DNA of 64,000 nt, from assembly GCA_022508265.1 (NCBI GenBank), contig JAFLVP010000001.1, positions 1-64,000 on the forward strand. Reading direction: 5' to 3'. How positions within the stretch are numbered: position 1 is the stretch's first letter; every line of letters begins with the position of its first letter. The stretch comes from Clostridiales bacterium. Its GTDB lineage: Bacteria > Bacillota > Clostridia > Christensenellales > Borkfalkiaceae. A model generated the notes under the pieces. It was not told the origin of the DNA. It did not search any database and saw nothing but the letters and a program-made list of their open reading frames with translations. The position numbers and the translations under genes are program-made. This document shows, piece by piece, positions 7,228 through 15,694 of the stretch.

Positions 7228-8466
7228 ATGAAAAACATTATCGTTGGACAGTCGGGCGGACCTACCGCAGTTATCAATTCGTCTCTTCTCGGCGTCTACA
7301 AGACGGCAAAGGACAGGGGAGCGGACAAGGTTTACGGTATGGTTCACGGCATAAAGGGGCTTTTGGACAGAAATATTGTCGACCTCTCCACCTGTTTCAA
7401 GACCAATCTCGACACAGACCTTTTAAAGAGAACGCCTTCGTCCTTCCTCGGCTCGTGCCGCTACAAACTGCCCGACATAGAGGGTAACGAAGACACTTAC
7501 GAGAAAATTTTCAAAATTTTGAACGAGCTCGATATTTGCGCGTTTTTCTATATCGGCGGAAACGACTCGATGGACACAATCACGAAGTTGAGCGACTACG
7601 GAATTCAAATCAAGAGCCATATCCGCTTTATCGGCGTTCCCAAGACGATTGACAACGACCTTGCGATAACCGACCACACTCCCGGCTACGGCAGTGCGGC
7701 AAAATACATAGCGGCAACCACCAAAGAAATTATCCGCGACGGTCGGGTTTACGACTATCCCGTAGTTTCGGTTATCGAGGTTATGGGCCGTAACGCAGGC
7801 TGGCTAACTGCCGCGGCTGCTCTTTCAGAGGGCGAGGACTGCGAGGGCGTAGACGCAATCTATCTGCCCGAGATAGTGTTCGATGTCGACAAATTCCTTG
7901 AGAACGTGGGAAATCTCCTCAAAAAAGACCGTTCGATAGTTATAGCCGTTTCCGAGGGCGTAAAGGTTGCGGACGGCAGATACGTGTGCGAGCTCGCCGA
8001 CCACGTTGACTACGTTGACGCGTTCGGACACAAACAGCTTGCGGGCACTGCGCGCTATCTTGCAAGTAAGATTGACGAAAAGTACGGCATAAAGACGAGA
8101 GCGATAGAGCTTTCCTCGTTACAGCGCTGCGCATCGCACATTATGTCAAGAGTTGACATGACCGAGGCGTTCAACGCAGGCGGTGCGGCAGTAAAAGCGG
8201 CGTTTGAAGGACTGACCGGTCACGTTATAACCTTAAAGCGCGTCTCCGACGACCCCTATATGTGCATAACCGAACCCGCCGACGTTCACTTTGTTGCAAA
8301 CGTGGAAAAGAAGGTTCCCCTAGAGTGGATAACCGACGACGGCGCAAACGTCAAGCCCGAGCTTGTACACTATATCATGCCGCTCATACAGGCGGAGATT
8401 GCGCCCCTTTGGATAAACGGACTTCCCCGCCATATCCGCCTGATGACCAAATCGACCATAAAATAA
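7228..8466 (+). CDS. pfp: 6-phosphofructokinase, pyrophosphate-dependent type
   Basis: A 412-residue PFK-family protein. The start at ATG 7228 follows a GGGGGGA ribosome binding site and gives the canonical N-terminus MKNIIVGQSGGPTAVINSS. The motif YIGGNDSMDT (about 105-114) has Asp after GGN, where ATP-dependent enzymes have Gly. The active-site loop PKTIDND (about 131-137) has Lys before TIDND. Both features mark PPi-dependent enzymes. It interconverts fructose 6-phosphate and fructose 1,6-bisphosphate reversibly with PPi, at the committed step of glycolysis. It is monocistronic with a strong promoter and terminator. Phosphate-donor choice is inferred from motifs. Confidence 0.93.
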   Translation: MKNIIVGQSGGPTAVINSSLLGVYKTAKDRGADKVYGMVHGIKGLLDRNIVDLSTCFKTNLDTDLLKRTPSSFLGSCRYKLPDIEGNEDTYEKIFKILNELDICAFFYIGGNDSMDTITKLSDYGIQIKSHIRFIGVPKTIDNDLAITDHTPGYGSAAKYIAATTKEIIRDGRVYDYPVVSVIEVMGRNAGWLTAAAALSEGEDCEGVDAIYLPEIVFDVDKFLENVGNLLKKDRSIVIAVSEGVKVADGRYVCELADHVDYVDAFGHKQLAGTARYLASKIDEKYGIKTRAIELSSLQRCASHIMSRVDMTEAFNAGGAAVKAAFEGLTGHVITLKRVSDDPYMCITEPADVHFVANVEKKVPLEWITDDGANVKPELVHYIMPLIQAEIAPLWINGLPRHIRLMTKSTIK

Positions 8467-8478
8467 TTTCAAATAGAG

Positions 8479-8508
8479 TAGCCTCTCCGAGCGGGGAGGC
8501 TATTTTTT
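8479..8508 (+). terminator. Terminator of pfk
   Basis: A 10-bp stem TAGCCTCTCC/GGGGAGGCTA with one wobble position, then a T run. Confidence 0.85.
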
Positions 8509-8775
8509 ATTTTTAACCCGGTTGGCTATTGCCTCGTGGCGTGTGAGAACGCTTGCAAACATATTGATTTGTGCGGGCGGAGTGGGAGAAGACGGCGTCT
8601 CTTGAGGGCGCACGGCTTCCTCGCCTTGCCCTACGGCAGGCGCGTTCAATTTGCCGAGGGCGGTTAAAAGCTTTAAAAGTGCAAATTTTTCCGTAAAATA
8701 CAACTCCTTTTTTTTAAAATCAACTCGTTTTTTATTGCTTATAAACTTGCTTTGGTGTATAATAACTTTGTTCAC
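8500..8775 (-). CDS. Possible small leftward gene, start uncertain
   Basis: A frame of up to 91 codons reads leftward through most of the 400-bp gap between pfk and the lipoprotein gene. Its C-terminal half (proline-rich stretch, then LTRHEAIANRVKNKK) looks like a real small protein. The N-terminal third is AT-rich and overlaps a rightward promoter, so the true start is probably further inside. The only in-frame far-upstream start is GTG 8775, and no start has a well-placed ribosome binding site. Its stop sits in the pfk terminator. I do not recognise a family, and it may not be a gene. Confidence 0.25.
   Translation of the reverse strand: MNKVIIHQSKFISNKKRVDFKKKELYFTEKFALLKLLTALGKLNAPAVGQGEEAVRPQETPSSPTPPAQINMFASVLTRHEAIANRVKNKK
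8735..8763 (+). promoter_or_regulatory. Sigma-A promoter of the lipoprotein gene
   Basis: TTGCTT at 8735-8740, a 17-bp spacer and TATAAT at 8758-8763, about 100 nt before the ATG at 8867. Confidence 0.75.
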
Positions 8776-8866
8776 TCGGAAATTGTTCGGATTTTCGGGC
8801 GGTTTCCGTTGTAATTCAGAAATAAACCTGACGCGGGCTTTTTAGCTTTCGCGGGGCGGAGATACA

Positions 8867-11110
8867 ATGAGTAGACGTTTTACTAAAATTATATGCGCAA
8901 TTCTTTCCGCAGTTGTCGCTTCGGGCATTTTGCTCGCGGCAGGCTGTTCCAAAGGACACACCGACACGCCCTTGAGCGGTAAGGACATTTTCACGGGCGA
9001 AGTACAATCAAACGGCGGCTTTGCAGTTGAAAAGGGCAACTATATTTACTTTATCAACGGCGTTCAGGGCAATTCCGCCGGCAACGATTACGGCAAGCCC
9101 GTAAAAGGCGCCATTAGCCGTATTTCCAAGACCGACTATGCGGCGCACAACTATTCGAACACGCAGATAGTCGTTCCCCAGATTGCATACTCCGCAAACC
9201 ACAATGCGGGCATATTCATCTACGGCGACGAGGTTTACTACGGAACGCCCTCGACTGCCAAAAACGCAGACGGCGTGGTTCAGTATCAGAACCTTGAAAT
9301 GCAGTCCACCAAGCTCGACCGTTCGCGTACGAGCGCACCCTACATCTCGTTCAGCGATTCGTCCTGCGAATACCGCTACGTGGAAGTGGAGGGTACGGTC
9401 TATCTGCTCTACGTTGCTAATGGCGAAACGCTCTACGACGAGAGTACTGGCGTAACAAATATTCACTCGCTCAACACCAAGACGGGCAAAAACACCCTGC
9501 TTGTTTACAACGTTGCGTCCTATCTTTTCGATGACGAGGACAAAACCAATCCCCGTATCTACTACACTATGAACGTTAAAAACTACGCTTCGGGCAGTAA
9601 CTACGGCTACAATCAGCTCTACACGGTGACGGCAGACGTGACGGACGCAAACGAATACGACCTCTCCGCATTAAAAGGCAAGGGCTGGGACGACGACAAC
9701 GACCATTATATCAACTGCGGACAGCTCGTGTTCGAGGGCAGAGGCGGAAAGGTAGATAAGACGACTCCTTTCAACTACGATTATCCCGAAGAGGATTCGA
9801 AAAACGCCAGAAGCTATACCTACACGCTCAAAACCTATTTGAACGGCACGCTCGTATTTACACGCAGCAGCACGGATATAAACGAACAGTATCTCTATAT
9901 CTACAAAGACGGTGCGATTGATTCAAGCGACCCTATCGCGCTCAACACGGCGCTTGCGAACAAGGAGCTTCTTAAAAACGGCAGCAGTGCCGACACCTAC
10001 AAGTATATCTTCGATAATAACGGCGATATTAAGGCGGTAATCAAGACGGAGGGCTCGGGCGGAATAAGCATCAACTATGTCGAGAACGGCAAGCTTCACG
10101 AAAAGAAGACCGACGGCGAGAATTTAGAGAATTCCAAGTACTTCAATATCGTAAAGGACGGAACGGCAACTATACTGTTCCTTGACAGGGAGAGCAATTT
10201 CCTGTATTACTCGGTCAGCGGTTCGGGCGCCAACGGATATTCTATATGGCGCGTTGATTACTCCTCGGAAAACTACGGCGACTACGCTGTGTACGAGTTC
10301 GAACCCACGCCTTACACGCCCGTTCGTATTTTAGACTTGGATGCGGCTACCGACTGGTATCTTCCCGAGATAATCGAAGGTCAGCTCATCTATGCTTCGG
10401 CTTCCTCGGATATGACGCTGTACTCCTATATTTTGGCTTGCGATTTGAGAAACGGCGAGGGCGAGCCTATGAGCAACGCCGAGATAAGAACTCTCAACGA
10501 GCTGTACGAAAGCATTACCGAAAAGATTGACGAATACAGCAACTCGGAAAAATATCCTTCGGATAAATATCAGAATATTACTAATATTTTGAAATATGCC
10601 TTCTACTCGGCAGACACGACCTACGTTTACAAGCATCAGAAGAAAGTCAACGCCGCTGCCTCCGATAACGAAAATATTCCCTTCTCGGACGAGTCGATTG
10701 CAGAATACGAAGCTTTCCTCAACCCCGCAGAGGGCAACAATTGGAAAGATTTCACCGCAACCAAGACGGTAAACGGTAAGACGGTCTACGCAACCTACCG
10801 CAGCTACTATTACAGCTTGCTCGGCAATATGTCCTCAAGCGATACGAAAGCTTACGCAAACTCGCTTGTAACAAGCTATCTTCCCGCCTATACCGAAAAA
10901 ACACAGACTTGGTGGGAGAGCATAGGCACGGCAGGCAGAGTGTTCTTCGTAATAGGTATGTGCCTTATCGGCTTACTCGTAATCGGCGGCATAACCGTTT
11001 TGGTAATCTTCCTTGTACAGCGTAAAAAGAGAGTTTCGGCTCCCGCCAAGCGCAGAAGAATAAGGGTAGATACAACCGACGACAAGTCTATAGACGTCTA
11101 CAACAACTAA
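8867..11110 (+). CDS. Large lipoprotein with a C-terminal membrane anchor, unknown function
   Basis: A 747-residue exported protein. The N-terminus is a lipoprotein signal peptide with lipobox LLAAGC (Cys at about 27). The long extracellular part is rich in Tyr, Asn, Asp and Ser, with recurring segments such as NYIYFINGVQ and RISKTD that resemble DUF5050-like beta-propeller blades. A second membrane helix (about 687-712) is followed by a basic cytoplasmic tail (KRRRIRVD). A lipid anchor at one end and a helix at the other would tether both ends to the membrane, which is unusual. It has its own promoter and terminator. The function is unknown; a cell-surface binding or sensing role is a guess. 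Confidence 0.75.
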   Translation: MSRRFTKIICAILSAVVASGILLAAGCSKGHTDTPLSGKDIFTGEVQSNGGFAVEKGNYIYFINGVQGNSAGNDYGKPVKGAISRISKTDYAAHNYSNTQIVVPQIAYSANHNAGIFIYGDEVYYGTPSTAKNADGVVQYQNLEMQSTKLDRSRTSAPYISFSDSSCEYRYVEVEGTVYLLYVANGETLYDESTGVTNIHSLNTKTGKNTLLVYNVASYLFDDEDKTNPRIYYTMNVKNYASGSNYGYNQLYTVTADVTDANEYDLSALKGKGWDDDNDHYINCGQLVFEGRGGKVDKTTPFNYDYPEEDSKNARSYTYTLKTYLNGTLVFTRSSTDINEQYLYIYKDGAIDSSDPIALNTALANKELLKNGSSADTYKYIFDNNGDIKAVIKTEGSGGISINYVENGKLHEKKTDGENLENSKYFNIVKDGTATILFLDRESNFLYYSVSGSGANGYSIWRVDYSSENYGDYAVYEFEPTPYTPVRILDLDAATDWYLPEIIEGQLIYASASSDMTLYSYILACDLRNGEGEPMSNAEIRTLNELYESITEKIDEYSNSEKYPSDKYQNITNILKYAFYSADTTYVYKHQKKVNAAASDNENIPFSDESIAEYEAFLNPAEGNNWKDFTATKTVNGKTVYATYRSYYYSLLGNMSSSDTKAYANSLVTSYLPAYTEKTQTWWESIGTAGRVFFVIGMCLIGLLVIGGITVLVIFLVQRKKRVSAPAKRRRIRVDTTDDKSIDVYNN

Positions 11111-11120
11111 TGATAAAATT

Positions 11121-11144
11121 CCCCGCATAAGCGGGGATTTTTTT
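11121..11144 (+). terminator. Terminator of the lipoprotein gene
   Basis: Stem CCCCGC/GCGGGG with an ATAA loop, followed by seven T residues. Confidence 0.9.
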
Positions 11145-11235
11145 ACGCACAATTTTAACGGTTGAACCATTTTGACAAACCTTGCGGGTTTTCAAAAAAA
11201 ATTTTTAAAATGAATAAATTTGTTTTTAAAAACAG

Positions 11236-11264
11236 TTTACAAATGTAATGAATACTAATATAAT
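11236..11264 (+). promoter_or_regulatory. Sigma-A promoter of the acidic zinc-ribbon gene
   Basis: TTTACA at 11236-11241, a 17-bp spacer and TATAAT at 11259-11264. Confidence 0.8.
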
Positions 11265-11315
11265 GTTACCACTTGCAATATTCAAAGTTGCATTTGGCTT
11301 TGCCGGAGAATATTT

Positions 11316-11819
11316 ATGGTCAGATATATAAAGTGCCCGAGATGTGAACTCAACTATATAAACGCGGATGAACGGGAGTACTGCGAAGTTTGTATTGCCG
11401 AAATGAAAGGCAGTAAGCTTAAATTTGCCGACCTTGAGGAGCTCGAGGACGTTGCGGCAAACGAATTTGACGATGTCTGTCCCGTTTGCGGGGTCGGTTC
11501 GATAAGACCGGGCGAGAAGATGTGCGACAACTGCCGCCTCCAGCAGGAATACGAGGAGGACGAGGACGTCGATATGGAAAAGGACGAGGAGTGGAAGAAC
11601 TACCTCGAAGAGGACGAGTCGAATATGTCGTCCGAGCCCGCTATTCAGCTTGAACTGCCCGACGAGGACGACTACGACGACTACGACGAAGAGGACGAGG
11701 AATACGAGGAATATGAGGAAGAGGACCCCTTGGACGACTTTGAGGACATCGGCGACTACGATTACGACGACGATGAAGATGAGGACGACGAGGACGACGA
11801 AGACGACGATGATTTTTAA
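11316..11819 (+). CDS. Zinc-ribbon protein with a long acidic tail
   Basis: A 167-residue soluble protein with two cysteine knuckle pairs: CPRC with CEVC (about 8-26), and CPVC with CDNC (about 66-86). These predict two small zinc ribbons. The C-terminal half is almost entirely Asp, Glu and Tyr. Such acidic tails can mimic nucleic acid or bind basic proteins, but no function can be assigned. The gene has its own promoter and terminator and lies just before veg. Confidence 0.8.
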   Translation: MVRYIKCPRCELNYINADEREYCEVCIAEMKGSKLKFADLEELEDVAANEFDDVCPVCGVGSIRPGEKMCDNCRLQQEYEEDEDVDMEKDEEWKNYLEEDESNMSSEPAIQLELPDEDDYDDYDEEDEEYEEYEEEDPLDDFEDIGDYDYDDDEDEDDEDDEDDDDF

Positions 11820-11832
11820 ATAAAATCGATAT

Positions 11833-11862
11833 CCCGACTGCTATTGCAGTCGGGATTATTTA
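11833..11862 (+). terminator. Terminator after the acidic zinc-ribbon gene
   Basis: A 9-bp stem CCCGACTGC/GCAGTCGGG with a TATT loop, then a T-rich tail. Confidence 0.85.
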
Positions 11863-11972
11863 TTTTCGGTCTTTTTCATATCGGTAAATAATTTTCAATA
11901 AATCAATATACTTCAAAATTGCGGGAGCTTGTTTTTTGTATAATTTGGTTAAAAATGGGAGAAAATTATTGT

Positions 11973-12224
11973 ATGATTAAAACGGGTATAACAATAAATT
12001 CCATCAAAGACAGCGTACGGTTGCTATGCGGCAAAGACGTGACCGTAAAGCTCAATTTAGGCAGAAACAAGTTCGTAACCTTTCCCGCTGTTATAAACGG
12101 TGTGTATCCATCTATATTTACCGTTTGCCCCTTCGATAAAAACTTTTTGGGCAAGACGGCGTATTCCTATTCGGAAATTCTGTGCGGCAGAGTCAAGCTT
12201 ACCTGTTCTGAAATTAAGCTTTAA
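11973..12224 (+). CDS. veg: Veg family protein
   Basis: An 83-residue protein with the Veg (DUF1021) pattern: an N-terminal helix, GKDVTVKLNLGRNK, then a beta core ending in YPSIFTV and YSYSEILCGRVKL. The chosen ATG has GGGAGA about 10 bases upstream; an upstream in-frame ATG at 11955 overlaps that site and is less likely. A TATAAT box lies at 11939-11944. In Bacillus, veg is strongly transcribed and linked to biofilm and spore outgrowth. The order veg - SPOCS/LysM gene - ispE matches clostridial genomes, which supports the identification. Confidence 0.85.
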   Translation: MIKTGITINSIKDSVRLLCGKDVTVKLNLGRNKFVTFPAVINGVYPSIFTVCPFDKNFLGKTAYSYSEILCGRVKLTCSEIKL

Positions 12225-12235
12225 AAATTTATAGT

Positions 12236-12263
12236 AATATACGGCAAACGTTGCGCATAAGAT
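12236..12263 (+). promoter_or_regulatory. Candidate sigma-E promoter of the sipL-like gene
   Basis: AATATA at 12236-12241, a 14-bp spacer and CATAAGAT at 12256-12263, close to the sigma-E pattern (ATA element, 14-15 bp, CATACAAT). SPOCS/LysM spore-envelope genes are expressed in the mother cell, so the match fits the gene's role. Confidence 0.5.
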
Positions 12264-12303
12264 AGCTTTGTAATTAAAATAACCGTACGGTTACGGAGGT
12301 TTT

Positions 12304-13776
12304 ATGGCTATCAATGCACAACAGCAGTCGGGAACGCATTTAAAGCAGGTTGCTAATCTTTCCACGCAGTCGGTGGTGGAAATTAAATTTTCGGGGCAGG
12401 AAATCGGCGAAGTAGTGGCGGTCTATCCGCAGATTTCGCTCTCAAACCTTGAAATATCTTCGGGCAGAGCGAATTACGGCGGCAGAATAATCTGCACCGT
12501 GGTCTATACGGACGGCGACGGAGGGCTTTGCCGCGTTCAGAAAGGCGCCGAATTTTCGCACTATACCGACGACGAAAGACTTGCACCCGCACAGCGCGGA
12601 AATTGCCTTTTAAAGTGCGAACGCTGCCAGTTGAAGCGCGAAGGCTCTTCCTACGTAGTTGCCATTGTCGTGGGAGCAAATATTGACGTTTTCGACAACG
12701 TTCAGCGCAGTTTCGTGTCCGACATAGAGGGCGCGAATTGCAAAATAGAAAACGGTAATCTGTATTCCCTTGTCAATTTTTCGGGCGAGAGCGAGGTGGA
12801 TGACGACTTCGAATGCGCCGCCTCCGACGTGCTCGTCCCCGCCGCCAACGTGTGCGTTACGGGCTGTAACGTGAGGACGGGGCTTGTGGAAGTGAACGGC
12901 GAAATCTATCTTTCCCTTCTTGCCGTGCGTGACGGCTCGCCCGTCTGCCTTGACAGAACGATTCCCTTCAAGTGCGAGCTATCCTGCGACGAGGCTCTCC
13001 TTTCCCGCAGGGCATACTGTCGGGCGGAGATTGCAAGCATAAACGTAAGCTGTAAAGTCAACGAAAATAACGGCAAGTGCAACGTCAGCTTTGACTCAAC
13101 CCTTGCGTTTTCCGGTCATTTCTACGAGGAGGAGGAAATTTCCTACGTGCAGGACGCTTTCTCCGAGGAGTGCGATTTAAACCTTGCATATGCGGAGGAA
13201 CGCGTCTTTGCGGACGGCGATATAAAGAACTATTCCGAGCGCGTTCAGGGCCCCTGTGCGACCAAGGCAAAGCTCGACTACACCTGTGCCTTTCTCGCGG
13301 CCACCTTGCCTTCTGCGGAGTTCGAGCGCACGAAGGGGGGCATCGAGGGAAGCGTAACCGCAACTTTACTGTACAGGCAGAACGGCGAAGTTCACTCAAC
13401 CGAAGTAAATCTGCCTTTCTCCGTAACTTTGGCAGGACTGTCCGAAGACTGCAAAAATATAAGCGTGTGCGTTTTGGGAATCAGCTTAAGACAGCGTTCG
13501 GAGGGCGAATGTGAGGGAGAGGCTTCCTTGAAGATAACCGCGGCGGACGGCGAGTATAAGACGATAAGATATATTACGGAGGCGGGCGAGGGTGAAAAGA
13601 GAACGCCTTCGGACAGCGCAATAAGCGTGTACATAACGCAGTCGGGCGACGGGCTTTGGGAGACGGCAAAGAGACTTTGCGTCAGCCCCGCAAGTATTCA
13701 AAGCTCCAACCCCGAGCTGACCTTTCCCCTTTCGGGCAAGGAAAGAATTATAATTTACAGACCAAAGTTGGGGTAA
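12304..13776 (+). CDS. sipL: SPOCS (DUF3794) and LysM domain protein, SipL-like
   Basis: A 490-residue protein. Repeated beta-rich SPOCS-type regions fill the first 420 residues; the first contains VVEIKFSGQEIGEVVAV and IICTVVYTD. The C-terminal 50 residues form a LysM domain (SGDGLWETAKRLCVSPASI, then RIIIYRPK). This is the architecture of Clostridioides difficile SipL, which binds the spore morphogen SpoIVA through LysM and is needed to localise the coat. The gene follows veg and precedes ispE as in clostridia. It has an ACGGAGG ribosome binding site and a candidate sigma-E promoter. No signal peptide is present, as expected for a mother-cell protein. Confidence 0.85.
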   Translation: MAINAQQQSGTHLKQVANLSTQSVVEIKFSGQEIGEVVAVYPQISLSNLEISSGRANYGGRIICTVVYTDGDGGLCRVQKGAEFSHYTDDERLAPAQRGNCLLKCERCQLKREGSSYVVAIVVGANIDVFDNVQRSFVSDIEGANCKIENGNLYSLVNFSGESEVDDDFECAASDVLVPAANVCVTGCNVRTGLVEVNGEIYLSLLAVRDGSPVCLDRTIPFKCELSCDEALLSRRAYCRAEIASINVSCKVNENNGKCNVSFDSTLAFSGHFYEEEEISYVQDAFSEECDLNLAYAEERVFADGDIKNYSERVQGPCATKAKLDYTCAFLAATLPSAEFERTKGGIEGSVTATLLYRQNGEVHSTEVNLPFSVTLAGLSEDCKNISVCVLGISLRQRSEGECEGEASLKITAADGEYKTIRYITEAGEGEKRTPSDSAISVYITQSGDGLWETAKRLCVSPASIQSSNPELTFPLSGKERIIIYRPKLG

Positions 13777-13802
13777 TATAATTTTAAGATTTCATTTGTA
13801 AG

Positions 13803-13827
13803 ACGCGGCGGCAAGCCGCGTTTTTTT
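13803..13827 (+). terminator. Terminator of the sipL-like gene
   Basis: Stem ACGCGGC/GCCGCGT with a GGCAA loop, followed by seven T residues. Confidence 0.9.
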
Positions 13828-13838
13828 GTTGAAAATCA

Positions 13839-13867
13839 TTGTAAAATACGGCGCATTATGGTATGAT
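13839..13867 (+). promoter_or_regulatory. Promoter of ispE, placed for a leaderless transcript
   Basis: TTGTAA at 13839-13844, a 17-bp spacer and TATGAT at 13862-13867. Only six bases separate the -10 box from the ATG at 13874, so transcription would begin at or beside the start codon. Confidence 0.65.
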
Positions 13868-13873
13868 TAAGGT

Positions 13874-14725
13874 ATGCTTAATATCCGCGCATATGCAAAA
13901 CTCAATCTTACTCTCGATATTCTGGGCGTTGCGGGCGGTTTTCATATGCTGGACAGCCTCGTCTGCTCGGTGGACCTTTACGACCTGATAAGGCTTAAAA
14001 AGCGCAGGGACAACAGAGTTAACCTTGAAATGCACGGTCTTAACACGGAGCTTATGCCGATTGAAAGCAACAACGCGTACAGGGCGGCGGAGGCGTTTGT
14101 AAACAGGTTCGGAACGGGCGGTGCGGACATAGCCGTCTATAAAAACATACCCCTTGCGGCGGGTATGGGCGGCTCCTCTGCCGACGCTGCGGGCGTTTTG
14201 CGGGGGCTTGCACAGCTCTACGGCACGGGCAGCGAAAGCCAATTGAAAGAGCTTGCCGATACCCTCGGCAGCGACACGGGATATATGCTCACGGGCGGAT
14301 TTGCAAGGCTCAAGGGCAGGGGCGAAATGGTCGAATTTTTGGATATTAAGGAGAGGCTCAACCTTCTTGCGCTCATTCCGGGCAGCGGAGTTTCCACGGC
14401 GGAGTGCTACGCGTTGTACGACAAAGCTCCCTCGCCGACAACGGCGACGGACAATGCGGTTGAAGGGCTTAAAAGGGGCGATTTAAGGGCGCTCGGCAAA
14501 GCCCTCGACAATGCCCTCTACAAGCCCGCAATAAGGCTGAATGAGGACGTGAAAAGGGCGTACGGTGAGCTCAAAGAGTTCGACCCATTAGGGGTAACTA
14601 TGACGGGCTCGGGCAGCGCGGTGGTGGCACTGTTTGAAAACGCGGAGTTCTGCGCCTACGCAAAGAGCAGATACCGCGGAAAGTTTAAAGTAATAGAATT
14701 AAAAACGTTAACACCTAAAATTTAA
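13874..14725 (+). CDS. ispE: 4-diphosphocytidyl-2-C-methyl-D-erythritol kinase
   Basis: A 283-residue GHMP kinase. It has an N-terminal AYAKLNLTLDI motif, the ATP-binding glycine-rich loop PLAAGMGGSSADAAGVL (about 94-110) and the C-terminal TMTGSGSAVVALF motif (about 240-252). It phosphorylates CDP-methylerythritol in the MEP pathway to isoprenoid precursors, so the organism makes isoprenoids by the non-mevalonate route. The start codon lacks a spaced ribosome binding site and sits 7 nt after a -10 box. The next gene begins 12 bp downstream and is probably cotranscribed. Confidence 0.96.
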   Translation: MLNIRAYAKLNLTLDILGVAGGFHMLDSLVCSVDLYDLIRLKKRRDNRVNLEMHGLNTELMPIESNNAYRAAEAFVNRFGTGGADIAVYKNIPLAAGMGGSSADAAGVLRGLAQLYGTGSESQLKELADTLGSDTGYMLTGGFARLKGRGEMVEFLDIKERLNLLALIPGSGVSTAECYALYDKAPSPTTATDNAVEGLKRGDLRALGKALDNALYKPAIRLNEDVKRAYGELKEFDPLGVTMTGSGSAVVALFENAEFCAYAKSRYRGKFKVIELKTLTPKI

Positions 14726-14737
14726 AAGGAGCAAGTT

Positions 14738-15694
14738 ATGGCAGAGGAAAGGCTTATCGACGACGATAAGGACAGAAAATTCAGGATACGCAAGAACGCC
14801 GACGGCGAGGACGAGCTGTATATGGTGGAGGGCGACGAAGAAGAGGAGAAAGAGAGCATAGAGTTTGAAGTTCCCGAGTTCGAGACGGACGACGAGGAGG
14901 CGGCTGTGCTCACTCCCGAGCAGTTTGCCGAGCGCGAAAGGCTTAAAAGAGAGGAAGAGGCGAGAAATCGCGTCAAGTGCGACGAGCTTTTATCCCGCGC
15001 AAGACAGCTCATTGACGAGCAAAGCTACGAGGGCGCGCTGTACTGCATTTCGGAGGCGGAGGAGCTCATAGAAAACGACGGACAGGTTGCCGTTGTCAAG
15101 CTCTTGGCGGTCACCGAAAATTTGCGCTCATTTTCGGGCGAGGAGGTTGCCTCCGCGGTTGATGGTGTTGAAAATAACTGCAATAAAGAGCAGTTAGCCG
15201 AGCTTTCGGAAAGGCTGGATAATCTCAACGGTCAGGCGGGCACCCTTTCAAAAGAGGTTGAAAAGCTTCAAAGCGTAAACGAAGAGAAGAAAGCTCAAAG
15301 ACGGTCGGTATTTTTAAAAAAGAAAAAAAATTCGCTCATATTCTTTACGGCAACGGTAGTTCCCTTCCTCGTGTTTTTAATTCTCGGAATTTACTTTTCG
15401 ACAGTTATGCACGCAGTAAAGGACGGTAGAAATATAGTTTTAACCTTCGTTTTCTTCGGTGTGGCGGGCGCACTGTTTATTGCGTTTTTATTTGCGGCGC
15501 ATATGCTTTGGGACAGCGCAAAAAAGGTTTCTTTGAACGAGAAAAACTCCTCCACCCAAATAGGCAGAGAGTTCGAGGGCAAGAAAAAACAGCTTTCGCT
15601 TATCGAAAGAGTGATAACGGCAATTAAGGAAGAAGAAAATACAGCCCTCGGGAAAGAGGTCGAAAATAAGGCAGTTGAAAATGATTTATCTTGA
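14738..15694 (+). CDS. Membrane protein with acidic N-terminus and coiled coils, unknown function
   Basis: A 318-residue protein. The first 65 residues are very acidic. A TPR-like helical segment follows (about 80-125), then a coiled coil (about 145-190), two membrane helices (about 200-223 and 233-256) and a second charged coiled coil at the C-terminus. Both soluble ends should face the same side. It is preceded by GGAGCAAGTT before the ATG and overlaps the start of the cysteine desulfurase by 14 bp, indicating translational coupling. I do not recognise a family; a scaffold or envelope role is only a guess. Confidence 0.75.
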   Translation: MAEERLIDDDKDRKFRIRKNADGEDELYMVEGDEEEEKESIEFEVPEFETDDEEAAVLTPEQFAERERLKREEEARNRVKCDELLSRARQLIDEQSYEGALYCISEAEELIENDGQVAVVKLLAVTENLRSFSGEEVASAVDGVENNCNKEQLAELSERLDNLNGQAGTLSKEVEKLQSVNEEKKAQRRSVFLKKKKNSLIFFTATVVPFLVFLILGIYFSTVMHAVKDGRNIVLTFVFFGVAGALFIAFLFAAHMLWDSAKKVSLNEKNSSTQIGREFEGKKKQLSLIERVITAIKEEENTALGKEVENKAVENDLS

